Of a stretch of 64,000 nt of DNA, positions 34,487-42,066 are shown piece after piece. A program made the position numbers and the translations under genes. Within the stretch, counting starts at the first letter, position 1. The number at the start of each line of letters is the position of its first letter. Under the pieces are notes generated by a model. It was not told where the DNA came from, made no database searches, and saw only the letters and a program-made list of their open reading frames with translations. This DNA comes from Fimbriimonadaceae bacterium (GTDB lineage: Bacteria > Armatimonadota > Fimbriimonadia > Fimbriimonadales > Fimbriimonadaceae), in NCBI GenBank assembly GCA_023957775.1, contig JAMLGR010000004.1, positions 62,001-126,000 on the forward strand. The letters run 5' to 3'.

Positions 34487-36586
34487 TCACCTCTGGGAGG
34501 GCGCCAGCGTGGGGACCGGCGGCGACGCCAAGGCGCTGCGCCGGAGCTGGGCGGACGCCTCGCGCGGCGACATCGGGCCTTGGATCGCCTTCCCGGAGAC
34601 CAGAAACACGCCGTTCCCCTTCCGCTGCACATCGGTTCGGATGCCGGCATAGGCGGGCGCCACGAAGCGCATTGGCACGAGCCGGTTGACTTCGTCGGCG
34701 AGGGACTGGGCGTTGGGACCGGTCGTGATAACGTAGGTGTCCTCGGAGACGCCCAAGGAGGCACGGTAGTAGCCTCCCGCGAGGGGACCGAGGCGCGGAG
34801 CCGAGTCCGCAAAGTGGCTCGCAGATTGACGCGCGCGTTCCGAAAAGGTCAACGCGTCTCCTTTTGCGCCGACCGCCGCCTCTTCGGGGAAGAGCCAGCC
34901 GTAGTCGCAGAGGAGGCGGATCATCCGGGCCGAAGTCGACTCGCAGTCCGAGTCGGCCAACTGGGGAACCGGCTCGACCTGCGGCCCAAGCTCCCCCGAA
35001 CGGCGGTACGTCATCGCGTAGGCGCCCCTTCCGAGGTCGAACAGGAACACCGCGCGCTTCAGCACGGAGAGCCCTCGGAAAAGGGACGGCACGCGGCCGG
35101 TTGCGAGATAGTCTTCGAGCGATGCATCGGCGAAAGCCAAGTAGTCGCCGAGATACGCTTCGGCGGAGAGGCGACGGTCCAAGGTGTGGGTGACGTCGTC
35201 GGCCGCCCGGAACGCGTCCAGCTGGTCGTACAGGGTGGTCGCCACGGCTTTTCGATCGACGTCTCCCAGCAGCCGCGCGGTGGCGAGCATTCGCGCCGCG
35301 ACGGTTCCGTTGACGTCGAGGAGCGCCTGGCCGGCGAAGGCGCGCGGCTTGGATTCGGCAAACCGGCGGAGACGCGTCATCGCGGCGACGGCCTGGGGCG
35401 TGTGCATGGCCTGCGGGTCGCGTGCGCGCACGACCATTTGGGGGTTCTCCTCCACGCGCAGGCTGAACCACTCCCGAGCGAAGGTTCGGTCGGCCGCATC
35501 CGGGAAAATCTCGCGCAGATCCCTCGGAGAAAAGCTCGAACGCTCGCTTCGGTCGAGAGGCCCCTCGTCCCCGATCCGGCACGCGCGCACGAGCCCGAGA
35601 TCGACAAACTCGCTCGCAAGCGCATCGAACGTCGACCGGGCGACGTCGGCGAACTCGAACTCCCGCGATCGAGAGGCGAGGGCAGAGGCGAGAAACATCA
35701 TCTCGGCGTTTTGCGCGGCGACCTTGTCGAACTCGACGACGTTCCAGCCGCCGACGCCGATGTGAAAGAAGCCTCCGTCGATCCAGTCCACCATGGAGGA
35801 GCGGAGCAACCGCCGCATCGCCGCCACGGCGAGATCCGCCCTTCCGACCCGGGCCAAAAACATCCACGCGTTGGGCAACAGCGGGTCGAACCGGAGGGCG
35901 GGGCCGCCGTCGCGTGCAAGGTCGGGCCGGTCCGCCAGAAAGAGGGCGTACTCCTGGAAGTCGGGAAAGGCGGACGCCGAGTCCTGGAGCAGCGACGCCA
36001 CATCGGCGGCTTGAACGTTGGCGGGATTGGTGGGGTCATCCGGGTCGCGCTCGACGAGGCGCTTTTGGATGGCGATCAGCGCGTCGATCAGCGCGTAGGC
36101 GTCGAAAGCCCGAGAGTCGGCCCGCACCAGAAAATCCACCATCTTCCCGTCGGGCTGCAAGATGTAGATCTGAAACTCGTCGCGCAGGCGGAGCGCGCCG
36201 CGGGAAAGGGGGAAGAAGCCGTTGAGCAACTCGGGATGGAGGAGTCCATCGGCCCGAACGCACACGAACTTCCTCCCGAGGTAGGCCTCCACGTCGGGGT
36301 GGGTGAAGATCCCCGAGTCGAACTCGCGCCCGAAGCGTCCCCAGGGCAGCCCGACCACGAACAGGATCGGCAGGTCCCGCCGCCGAGCTTCGGCGAACGC
36401 GCTCGCGTCCAGCGCGTGCCAGTCGATGCGCTGTTCGGCGGCGCGCCGAAGGAACTCGCTGGCCTCGACCGCGAGCTTGTTCTCCTTGGGAGGGGGAATC
36501 AGAGGCTTGACCAGTTGGGCGGCCACTCCGAGGAGCACCAGCAGGGCCGTGGCGAGGGTCACCACCTGAAAGCTGGGCTTGCGCAT
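34487..36586 (-). CDS. Degenerate YyaL/SPATA20-like protein (DUF255 thioredoxin-like plus helical barrel), membrane anchored
   Basis: 699 residues with an N-terminal membrane anchor (VVTLATALLVLLGVAAQLV). The next 130 residues follow the DUF255 pattern (SEFLRRAAEQRIDWHALDASAFAEARRRDLPILF, IFTHPDVEAYLGRKFVCVRAD), but where YyaL has a CHWC-type motif this protein has LPWGRFGREF, with no Cys. The rest is a helical region resembling the N-acylglucosamine-2-epimerase-like part of YyaL. The redox site is lost, so a non-thioredoxin role is likely. The ATG at 36586 begins MRKPSFQVV. Divergent from gatC. Confidence 0.72.
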   Translation of the reverse strand: MRKPSFQVVTLATALLVLLGVAAQLVKPLIPPPKENKLAVEASEFLRRAAEQRIDWHALDASAFAEARRRDLPILFVVGLPWGRFGREFDSGIFTHPDVEAYLGRKFVCVRADGLLHPELLNGFFPLSRGALRLRDEFQIYILQPDGKMVDFLVRADSRAFDAYALIDALIAIQKRLVERDPDDPTNPANVQAADVASLLQDSASAFPDFQEYALFLADRPDLARDGGPALRFDPLLPNAWMFLARVGRADLAVAAMRRLLRSSMVDWIDGGFFHIGVGGWNVVEFDKVAAQNAEMMFLASALASRSREFEFADVARSTFDALASEFVDLGLVRACRIGDEGPLDRSERSSFSPRDLREIFPDAADRTFAREWFSLRVEENPQMVVRARDPQAMHTPQAVAAMTRLRRFAESKPRAFAGQALLDVNGTVAARMLATARLLGDVDRKAVATTLYDQLDAFRAADDVTHTLDRRLSAEAYLGDYLAFADASLEDYLATGRVPSLFRGLSVLKRAVFLFDLGRGAYAMTYRRSGELGPQVEPVPQLADSDCESTSARMIRLLCDYGWLFPEEAAVGAKGDALTFSERARQSASHFADSAPRLGPLAGGYYRASLGVSEDTYVITTGPNAQSLADEVNRLVPMRFVAPAYAGIRTDVQRKGNGVFLVSGKAIQGPMSPREASAQLRRSALASPPVPTLAPSQR

Positions 36587-36643
36587 CGCTGCAATCCATG
36601 ATGGCGCATCGCGCCCCTCGAAGGGGCCAACCCAAAGCCATGC

Positions 36644-36649
36644 TACAAT
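36644..36649 (+). promoter_or_regulatory. -10 TACAAT before gatC
   Basis: TACAAT, close to consensus, lies 6 nt before the gatC ATG; no ribosome binding site. Strong leaderless candidate. Confidence 0.6.
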
Positions 36650-36655
36650 CGTCGC

Positions 36656-36946
36656 ATGTCGATCACGCTCGACGAAGTGCGCCACGTGGCGAAGCTGGCT
36701 CGGCTCGAACTCGACGAGGCCGAGATCCTCGCGCTGCAGGGCGAACTGAACAGCCTGCTGGGGCACTTCGCCGACATCGAGGAGCTCGATGCGCGGTCTG
36801 AGGACGGACTCACCCACTCCGTCACGCTCGCCAACGTCTGGTCCGAGGATCGGATCGGGGTTTGCCTGACGCCTGAAGAGGCGTTGCGCGGCGCGCCGAA
36901 ATCGAAGGCGGGCCTCTTCGTCGTCCCGACGATCATCGAGGACTGA
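36656..36946 (+). CDS. gatC: Aspartyl/glutamyl-tRNA amidotransferase subunit C
   Basis: 96 residues: ITLDEVRHVAKLARLELDEAEI, LLGHFADIEELD and the C-terminal PEEALRGAPKSKAGLFVVPTIIE typical of GatC, which wraps around GatA and GatB. It stabilises the GatCAB complex that amidates Glu-tRNA-Gln and Asp-tRNA-Asn. Followed 2 bp later by gatA; gatB is not in the window. Confidence 0.95.
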   Translation: MSITLDEVRHVAKLARLELDEAEILALQGELNSLLGHFADIEELDARSEDGLTHSVTLANVWSEDRIGVCLTPEEALRGAPKSKAGLFVVPTIIED

Positions 36947-36948
36947 AC

Positions 36949-38406
36949 GTGCCGACGTCCCTCACGGCCACCGCATTGCGCCGAGGGCTGTCCGACCGGA
37001 CCTTCTCCGCTCCAGAAATCGCCAGGGCGTGCCTCGACCGCATCGCCGAGCTCGACGGAGAGATCGGCGCCTTCCTCACGGTCGATCGAGAAGCGGTCGA
37101 AGCGCAGGCGAGGCGTGCCCAGTCGATGCTGGAGGACGGGAGCGCCGGACCGCTCACGGGCATCCCGGTGGCGCTGAAGGACAATCTCTCGACCGCGGGC
37201 CTGCGCACGACCTGCGCGTCGCGGATGCTGGAGCGCTACGTCCCGCCGTACGACGCCACGGTCGTCGATAGGCTCAAGTCGGAGGGCGCCGTCATCCTGG
37301 GCAAGACCAATCTCGACGAGTTCGCCATGGGGACCTCGACGGAGAACAGCGCGTTCCATCCCACCCGCAACCCGTGGAGCCGGTCGCGCTCGCCCGGCGG
37401 AAGCTCGGGAGGTTCGGCTGCGGCCGTCGCGGCGCGCCTGGCCCCCCTGGCCCTTGGGTCGGACACGGGCGGATCGGTGAGGCAACCCGCCTCTCTGTGC
37501 GGCGTCGTGGGCTTCAAACCCACGTACGGTCGGTGTTCTCGCTACGGCCTCGTCGCCTTCGCTTCCAGCCTCGACCAGATTGGGACTCTGGCCCGAACGG
37601 TCGAAGATGCGGCGTTGCTCGCCGAGGCCGTGACGGGACACGATCCGCGCGACAGCACTTCGCTCCCTATGGGGCCCGTTCCATCCGCCGACTTGGAATC
37701 CGGATCCTTGCGCGGCAAGCGGTTCGCCGTTCCGAAGGAGATGGGAGATGCGGCCGTCGATCCCGACGTGGGCGCGGTGTTCGAATCGGTCGTGGAGACC
37801 CTTCGGGCCGAAGGGGCCGAGGTGGACGAGGTGAGTTTGCCCTCGACGCGTTACGCGGTGACGACCTACTACCTGATCGCGCCTGCCGAGGCGAGCAGCA
37901 ACCTCGCCCGTTTCGACGGCGTGCGCTACGGTTGCCGTGCCGAGGACGGTGGCGGGGGGCATGTCGCGATGATGGAACGGACCCGGGGCCGAGGTTTTGG
38001 CCACGAGGTGAAGGCGCGCATCATGATCGGCACCTACGCCCTCTCGGCGGGGTACTACGACGCGTACTACGTGCGCGCCCAACAGATCCGGGCGCGGCTG
38101 CGGGATGAGTTCCAAGCGTGCCTCGAGCGGTTCGACTTCGTGCTCTCGCCGACCAGTCCGATCCCGGCCTTTCCGTTGGGGGTGTTGGCTCGGGATCCCT
38201 TGGCGTTGAAGCGGCTGGACGTCTTCACGATTCCCGCGAGCCTGGGTGGTTTTCCGGCGATCTCGTTGAACGGGGGATTTGCGGGCGGCTTGCCCGTGGG
38301 AGTCCAACTCGTGGGCCGGCTCGAGGACGACGCCCACGTGCTTCAGACCGCGCGGTCCATCGAACGCGTGTTGCCGAGTGCGACGCGCCCGGCTCCGGTC
38401 CCGTAA
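36949..38406 (+). CDS. gatA: Aspartyl/glutamyl-tRNA amidotransferase subunit A
   Basis: 485 residues with the amidase signature: Lys in GIPVALKDNLSTAG, GKTNLDEFAMG, cis-Ser and Ser nucleophile in SPGGSSGGSAAAVAARLAPLALGSDTGGS, and CGVVGFKPTYGRCSRYGLVAFASSLDQIG. It releases ammonia from glutamine and passes it to GatB. A GTG start at 36949, 2 bp after gatC, gives the family length. Translationally coupled to gatC. Confidence 0.96.
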   Translation: MPTSLTATALRRGLSDRTFSAPEIARACLDRIAELDGEIGAFLTVDREAVEAQARRAQSMLEDGSAGPLTGIPVALKDNLSTAGLRTTCASRMLERYVPPYDATVVDRLKSEGAVILGKTNLDEFAMGTSTENSAFHPTRNPWSRSRSPGGSSGGSAAAVAARLAPLALGSDTGGSVRQPASLCGVVGFKPTYGRCSRYGLVAFASSLDQIGTLARTVEDAALLAEAVTGHDPRDSTSLPMGPVPSADLESGSLRGKRFAVPKEMGDAAVDPDVGAVFESVVETLRAEGAEVDEVSLPSTRYAVTTYYLIAPAEASSNLARFDGVRYGCRAEDGGGGHVAMMERTRGRGFGHEVKARIMIGTYALSAGYYDAYYVRAQQIRARLRDEFQACLERFDFVLSPTSPIPAFPLGVLARDPLALKRLDVFTIPASLGGFPAISLNGGFAGGLPVGVQLVGRLEDDAHVLQTARSIERVLPSATRPAPVP

Positions 38407-38419
38407 GCTGTAAGAGAAG

Positions 38420-39217
38420 ATGGACGACGTTCGGCGCCAGGACCGCAGGCTCTTCGTGCGGGAGTTGTTGGAACCGGGGAGGCTCCTCGTCTCGGCGCTG
38501 GCGATCACCGCCGCGGTCATGATCGCCTCCTCGGTCCCCTGGTTCTACGCCGTCCCCGTGATCGTCGCCGGCTGGTGGGCCGGCACGGCGTACCAAGCCA
38601 GCGTGCGGAAGCGGTTCCTCGACAAGCGGTTCCAGGCGTTTTGGATGGGTTGCCAAGAGCGGCTGGAGAAGCTGGAGAACGTGATGAAGGCGATGCGCCG
38701 AGAGCAGGTGGCGGATCTCAAGGAGGTTCCCCGCACCGTCCGGTCCGTCGCGGATGCGCTCTACCACGCCCTTCGCCGAGCGGACATGATCGCGCACGAG
38801 GTGCAGAAGACCGAGCGGGGACTCTACCAGCAGCCGCCAGTCTGGTCGACGCCTTCGAACGACGCCCAAGCCAAGGAGCTGTACCGCATCGCCGACAAGA
38901 ACATCGCCGAGTACCGCTTCCACTTCTCGGGGGTGATGGCCGGCGTGCAGCGCACCGAAGCGCAGAGCGCGGTCTTCATGACGACCGTCGATACGCTCCG
39001 GATGAAGATGATCGGGTACCGCCTTGCCGGGCGCAGCCCCGAAGTGTCGAGCATCGAGTTCCTGCAGGCGCTGAGCGAGGCGAAGCTCCAACTCCAAGCG
39101 ATCGACCAGGCCCTGGACGAGCTGGACCTTTCGAACTTCCCCAAGATGATCGCCGTCGAGCCGCCTCGCGCTCCCGCGGAGGTCGAGAGTCCGCCCGAAC
39201 TTCGCCAGGAGCCATGA
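38420..39217 (+). CDS. Membrane protein with coiled-coil tail, unknown
   Basis: 265 residues. Two adjacent N-terminal hydrophobic segments (LLVSALAITAAVMIASSVPWF and AVPVIVAGWWAGTAY), then a long helical, charged region (RFLDKRFQAFWMGCQERLEKLENVMKAMRRE) and a helical C-terminal part. I do not recognise the family. It lies 13 bp after gatA and its stop overlaps the ispE start as ATGA, so it is part of the gatCA-ispE unit. The tail ends Pro/Glu-rich. Confidence 0.75.
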   Translation: MDDVRRQDRRLFVRELLEPGRLLVSALAITAAVMIASSVPWFYAVPVIVAGWWAGTAYQASVRKRFLDKRFQAFWMGCQERLEKLENVMKAMRREQVADLKEVPRTVRSVADALYHALRRADMIAHEVQKTERGLYQQPPVWSTPSNDAQAKELYRIADKNIAEYRFHFSGVMAGVQRTEAQSAVFMTTVDTLRMKMIGYRLAGRSPEVSSIEFLQALSEAKLQLQAIDQALDELDLSNFPKMIAVEPPRAPAEVESPPELRQEP

Positions 39218-40050
39218 GCCTTCGCCTGCGCGTGCGGTGTCCCGCGAAGTTCAATCCGTTCCTCGCCGTCGGCCCGCCCGATGCGAGCGGGTACCACCCG
39301 ATCCGAACGGTCTTCCAAGCCGTCTCCCTCTTCGACGAACTGCGTGTCGCCGAAGGGGTGCGAGACTCGCTGGCCTGTTCCTGGGACGGCCTGCCGGCGG
39401 ACAACACGATCACGAAAGCCCTGCGGCTGTGCCGGGAGCTCGCCCCGATCCCGCCTCTTTCGATCACCTTGGACAAGCAGATCCCCGCGCAGAGCGGGCT
39501 GGGCGGGGGCAGCTCCGATGCGGCGGGTCTCCTGCGCGCGTTGGAGTGTCTCTATCCCGGTTTGCTGGGCGAGCGAGACCGCTGGGAGATCGCCCATGCC
39601 GTGGGAGCGGACGTCCCGTTCTTCCTCGTGGGAGGCCGCGCGCGAGGCGAGGGGTACGGCGAACGTCTCCGCCCGATGGAAGACGCGCCCGCGCAGTGGC
39701 TGGTGGTGGCCCGCCCGGAGGGCGGCGTTTCGACCGCAGAGGCCTATCGGGCGCTCGATTCCGTGGACCGACGTTGGGCTAAGTTCGAAGATGCGGAGCG
39801 GGGCTGGGCCAACGACTTCGAAAGGGTCATGCCGGCGGCAAGCGCCGAGTTGGCCGATCGGCTGCGGGCGGCGGGGGCGCACCCGGCCGTGCTCTGCGGA
39901 AGCGGTTCGGCGGTCGCCGCGGGGGCCTCCTCGCGACAAGATGCCGAGCGGATCCGTGCCGAGATCTCGGCGCCCGACGTTCGGGCCTGGGCCGTCCACA
40001 CGTTGACGCGCGCAGAAAGTCTCGCAATGTTGCGGGATGAGACCGCGTGA
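39214..40050 (+). CDS. ispE: 4-diphosphocytidyl-2-C-methyl-D-erythritol kinase
   Basis: 278 residues, GHMP kinase fold: CPAKFNPFLAVGPPDASGYHPIRTVFQ, the ATP-binding PAQSGLGGGSSDAAG motif and LCGSGSAVAAG near the C-terminus. The usual K-x-N-L-x-L start is here KFNPFLAV. It phosphorylates CDP-methylerythritol in the MEP isoprenoid pathway. It overlaps the upstream gene by 4 bp and the next gene by 4 bp (GTGA). Confidence 0.92.
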   Translation: MSLRLRVRCPAKFNPFLAVGPPDASGYHPIRTVFQAVSLFDELRVAEGVRDSLACSWDGLPADNTITKALRLCRELAPIPPLSITLDKQIPAQSGLGGGSSDAAGLLRALECLYPGLLGERDRWEIAHAVGADVPFFLVGGRARGEGYGERLRPMEDAPAQWLVVARPEGGVSTAEAYRALDSVDRRWAKFEDAERGWANDFERVMPAASAELADRLRAAGAHPAVLCGSGSAVAAGASSRQDAERIRAEISAPDVRAWAVHTLTRAESLAMLRDETA

Positions 40051-40337
40051 CCCTGTGGAATCTGCTCAGAGCAGCCGATATGGACGATATGCGCGACGTG
40101 TGCGTGGATATGCGGGGCATCGATCCCAAGTTGACGGAAGGGTTTCTCCTCACCCAGCCGGACGTGGTGGACGCGTCGGTGTGGTTTTCCCAGGGGAACC
40201 TGCTGGCGCACGTCACGGTGTTCGATGAGAACGACGTCACGAGTCGGGCGCTCCAGGCGCTGTGCCTGGACGAACTCGGTGTCCACCAAACCCCCCGCGA
40301 GATCCGCCTGAGCCAGGCCCGCCCGCGCGCGGCTTAG
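40047..40337 (+). CDS. Small conserved-looking protein, unknown
   Basis: 96 residues from a GTG that overlaps the ispE stop (GTGA). No signal peptide or membrane segment. DAS-VWFSQGNLLAHVTVFDEND looks like paired beta strands and CLDELGVHQTPREIRL a terminal helix-strand. I do not recognise it. The tight coupling and normal codon use support a real gene. Confidence 0.6.
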   Translation: MTLWNLLRAADMDDMRDVCVDMRGIDPKLTEGFLLTQPDVVDASVWFSQGNLLAHVTVFDENDVTSRALQALCLDELGVHQTPREIRLSQARPRAA

Positions 40338-40367
40338 CTCCCAGCCGCACCTTCGCGCCGCGCAGGG

Positions 40368-40373
40368 TACAAT
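40368..40373 (+). promoter_or_regulatory. -10 TACAAT before the small membrane protein
   Basis: TACAAT lies 8 nt before the GTG at 40382; no ribosome binding site. Leaderless candidate. Confidence 0.5.
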
Positions 40374-40381
40374 CTGCCCTT

Positions 40382-40633
40382 GTGAGCGAGCGCCCCGTAC
40401 CGAAGCCGGTCTGGTACAAGAACACCTATTTTTGGATCGCCGGGATTCTCCTCGTCGTGGCGCTGGTCGGAATCATCGCGGGACAGGAGACGATCCGCGA
40501 CCCGGGCCAAAAACGCGAAGGCGGTTTGGCGCTCTTCTACTTCACCGCATCCGTGCTGATGCTGGTCAACGGGCTGCTGAGTCATTGGCAGACCGTGCAG
40601 CATTATCGCGAAACGACCGGTGAGAGCGAGTAA
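40382..40633 (+). CDS. Small membrane protein with two helices, unknown
   Basis: 83 residues from GTG 40382. Two hydrophobic segments (TYFWIAGILLVVALVGIIAG and GLALFYFTASVLMLVNGLL) with a polar hairpin RDPGQKREGG between and a charged tail. The start is supported by the -10-like TACAAT 8 nt upstream; the open frame further upstream overlaps the preceding gene. 6 bp before the next gene. Confidence 0.62.
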   Translation: MSERPVPKPVWYKNTYFWIAGILLVVALVGIIAGQETIRDPGQKREGGLALFYFTASVLMLVNGLLSHWQTVQHYRETTGESE

Positions 40634-40639
40634 CACCCT

Positions 40640-41053
40640 ATGGTCTACTGCAGTTGTGGAAAGGGGATCGACAAGATCCCGGATTGGATGGCCTCGATCA
40701 ACGTCGAGTTCATCTGCAAGGAGTGCCCGAATCGGCAGGTCAAGAGCATCGCCTCGGTGACGCTCGCGGCGCCGGAGGAAGCCCTTGCGCCGGCCAAGGC
40801 CGTCGAAGCGACGCCTCAAGCCGCGGTGGCGTCGGAGGCTCCGGAACCGGTCGAAGCCGCACCGGTCGAGCCCGAAGCCGCCCCCGAGCCGGCGGAGCCC
40901 AAGCCCAAGAAGGCCGCGGCGCCCACCGAGGCGAAGGTAGCCAAGCCCAAGGCCGCCGCCAAGCCGAAGAAGGTCGAGGAAGCCAAGCCCAAGGCTGCCG
41001 CGAAGCCGAAGAAGGTCGAGGAAGCCAAGCCAAAGGCGAAGAAGGCGAAGTAG
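40640..41053 (+). CDS. Zinc-ribbon protein with Lys/Ala/Pro-rich histone-like tail
   Basis: 137 residues. The N-terminal 35 residues hold a zinc-ribbon-like pattern (VYCSCGKGIDKIPDWM then FICKECPNR). The rest is low complexity: a Pro/Glu/Ala stretch, then a Lys/Ala/Pro tail with two 14-residue tandem repeats (AAAKPKKVEEAKPK) that resembles histone H1 tails or bacterial H1-like proteins. Inference: binding to DNA, RNA or ribosomes. The function is unknown. Confidence 0.7.
   Translation: MVYCSCGKGIDKIPDWMASINVEFICKECPNRQVKSIASVTLAAPEEALAPAKAVEATPQAAVASEAPEPVEAAPVEPEAAPEPAEPKPKKAAAPTEAKVAKPKAAAKPKKVEEAKPKAAAKPKKVEEAKPKAKKAK
40941..41024 (+). repeat. Two tandem 42-bp repeats in the histone-like tail
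   Basis: A 42-nt unit starting CCAAGCCCAAGGC is present twice with two to three mismatches and begins a third time. Such coding repeats can expand or contract in frame. Confidence 0.85.
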
Positions 41054-41059
41054 GGGGAG

Positions 41060-41239
41060 TCAGACCCGAAGGTCCACGACCTGCCCTTTCCCTTCCATCA
41101 TGCGCATGAGTTCCGCGCTTTGCTCTTGTTGCGCGTCCAGCGTCTTGCGAAGCAGGGCCATCTGGAGCCTTGCGATCTTCGCCTCGGAACTGGCCGCGGG
41201 CGCGACCGCGTCGGCCGCGGAGACGTTGGAAACTTCCAT
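41060..41239 (-). CDS. YjfB-like putative motility protein (59 residues)
   Basis: A short gene: MEVSNVSAADAVAPAASSEA, then KIARLQMALLRKTLDAQQEQ and SAELMRMMEGKG. It matches the pattern of YjfB_motility (PF14070) proteins: a short start with Val-Ser, one amphipathic helix with L-K-K-x-L-D-x-Q, and a C-terminal segment. A ribosome binding site (GGAGTGGA) precedes the ATG at 41239. It is divergent from the pseudo-receiver gene and convergent with the histone-like gene. The exact role of the family is not known. Confidence 0.7.
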   Translation of the reverse strand: MEVSNVSAADAVAPAASSEAKIARLQMALLRKTLDAQQEQSAELMRMMEGKGQVVDLRV

Positions 41240-41320
41240 TCCACTCCATTTTTCGGCACGATTCCCTCGAACTGGAGGGGAAGCGGGCCGGCGTCTCGGA
41301 TATCATCGGTTGTCTCCACT

Positions 41321-41686
41321 ATGAAGTTCGTGCTCATTACATGCGATTTCGAGATGGTCGCCACGGCGAAGAAAGGCTTTCAGCCGGACGATGAAACGTT
41401 GGCGTTCGCGTCCTGGCGCGAAGCGCTGGAAGGGTGCGACGGAGCGGATCTGCTGTTCGTCGATCTGGTTGCGACGTTGGACGAGCCGCACAAGATCGCC
41501 GGGTACGAGGCGTTCGGCCACGCCAAGATGGACCACCCTGCGGCGAAGGACGTCCCGTTGGTGCTCATCGCACCTCCGGACGATTACGAGCTGGACTTCA
41601 TGGCGGGCTGGCCGAACTTCGTCTTTGCGCACCTGCGCAAGCCCATCAGCGAGAAGATCTTTCGCCGGGCGTCCACCTGGGTCTGA
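41321..41686 (+). CDS. Pseudo-receiver-like protein
   Basis: 121 residues with the alternating pattern of a receiver domain: KFVLITCDFEMVATAKKGF, then ADLLFVDLVATLDE with an Asp where the phospho-acceptor would be, DVPLVLIAPPDDY, and a Lys-Pro pair in FVFAHLRKPISEKIF like the conserved K-P of response regulators. The acidic pair after strand 1 is reduced to one Asp. No output domain. Possibly a stand-alone CheY-like or degenerate receiver. Adjacent to MerR and GT2-TPR genes on the same strand. Confidence 0.6.
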   Translation: MKFVLITCDFEMVATAKKGFQPDDETLAFASWREALEGCDGADLLFVDLVATLDEPHKIAGYEAFGHAKMDHPAAKDVPLVLIAPPDDYELDFMAGWPNFVFAHLRKPISEKIFRRASTWV

Positions 41687-41774
41687 CCGCCCACCGTGCC
41701 GACCCCTGCATTTTCACCGGGTTCTCGCCGATAACTGGGTTGACGTCGACCCAGGTCGATGCTCGGAAACCAGT

Positions 41775-42050
41775 ATGGCGAGCGATCGAAAGACCCACAG
41801 GCCGGACAACGCGGTCAGCATCAGCGTTGCTGCGCGCATCACCGCGGTGGAGGTGCACACCCTCCGCTACTGGGAGCGCGAGTTCTCGGACTACCTGATT
41901 CCCAATCGCACCGAAGGCGGACAGCGCCGCTATCGGCCCGAGGACATCCAAACCGTTTTCATCATCAAGCGCCTTCTCCGGGACGAGATGTTCAGCATCG
42001 CAGGCGCAAGACGACACCTCAAGCGCGTGCTCGAGGCGCAGGCCGCCTGA
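41775..42050 (+). CDS. MerR-family DNA-binding protein, short
   Basis: 91 residues: a MerR helix-turn-helix (VSISVAARITAVEVHTLRYWEREF) with the wing NRTEGGQRRYRPEDIQ and helices FIIKRLLRDEMFSIAGARRHLKRVL. No effector-binding C-terminal domain, like the MerR-type regulators next to cell-envelope and ihfA genes in other bacteria. Starts at ATG 41775 and ends 16 bp before the GT2-TPR gene, which it may regulate or accompany. Confidence 0.85.
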   Translation: MASDRKTHRPDNAVSISVAARITAVEVHTLRYWEREFSDYLIPNRTEGGQRRYRPEDIQTVFIIKRLLRDEMFSIAGARRHLKRVLEAQAA

Positions 42051-42066
42051 AGCGGCGGGAGAGTTC

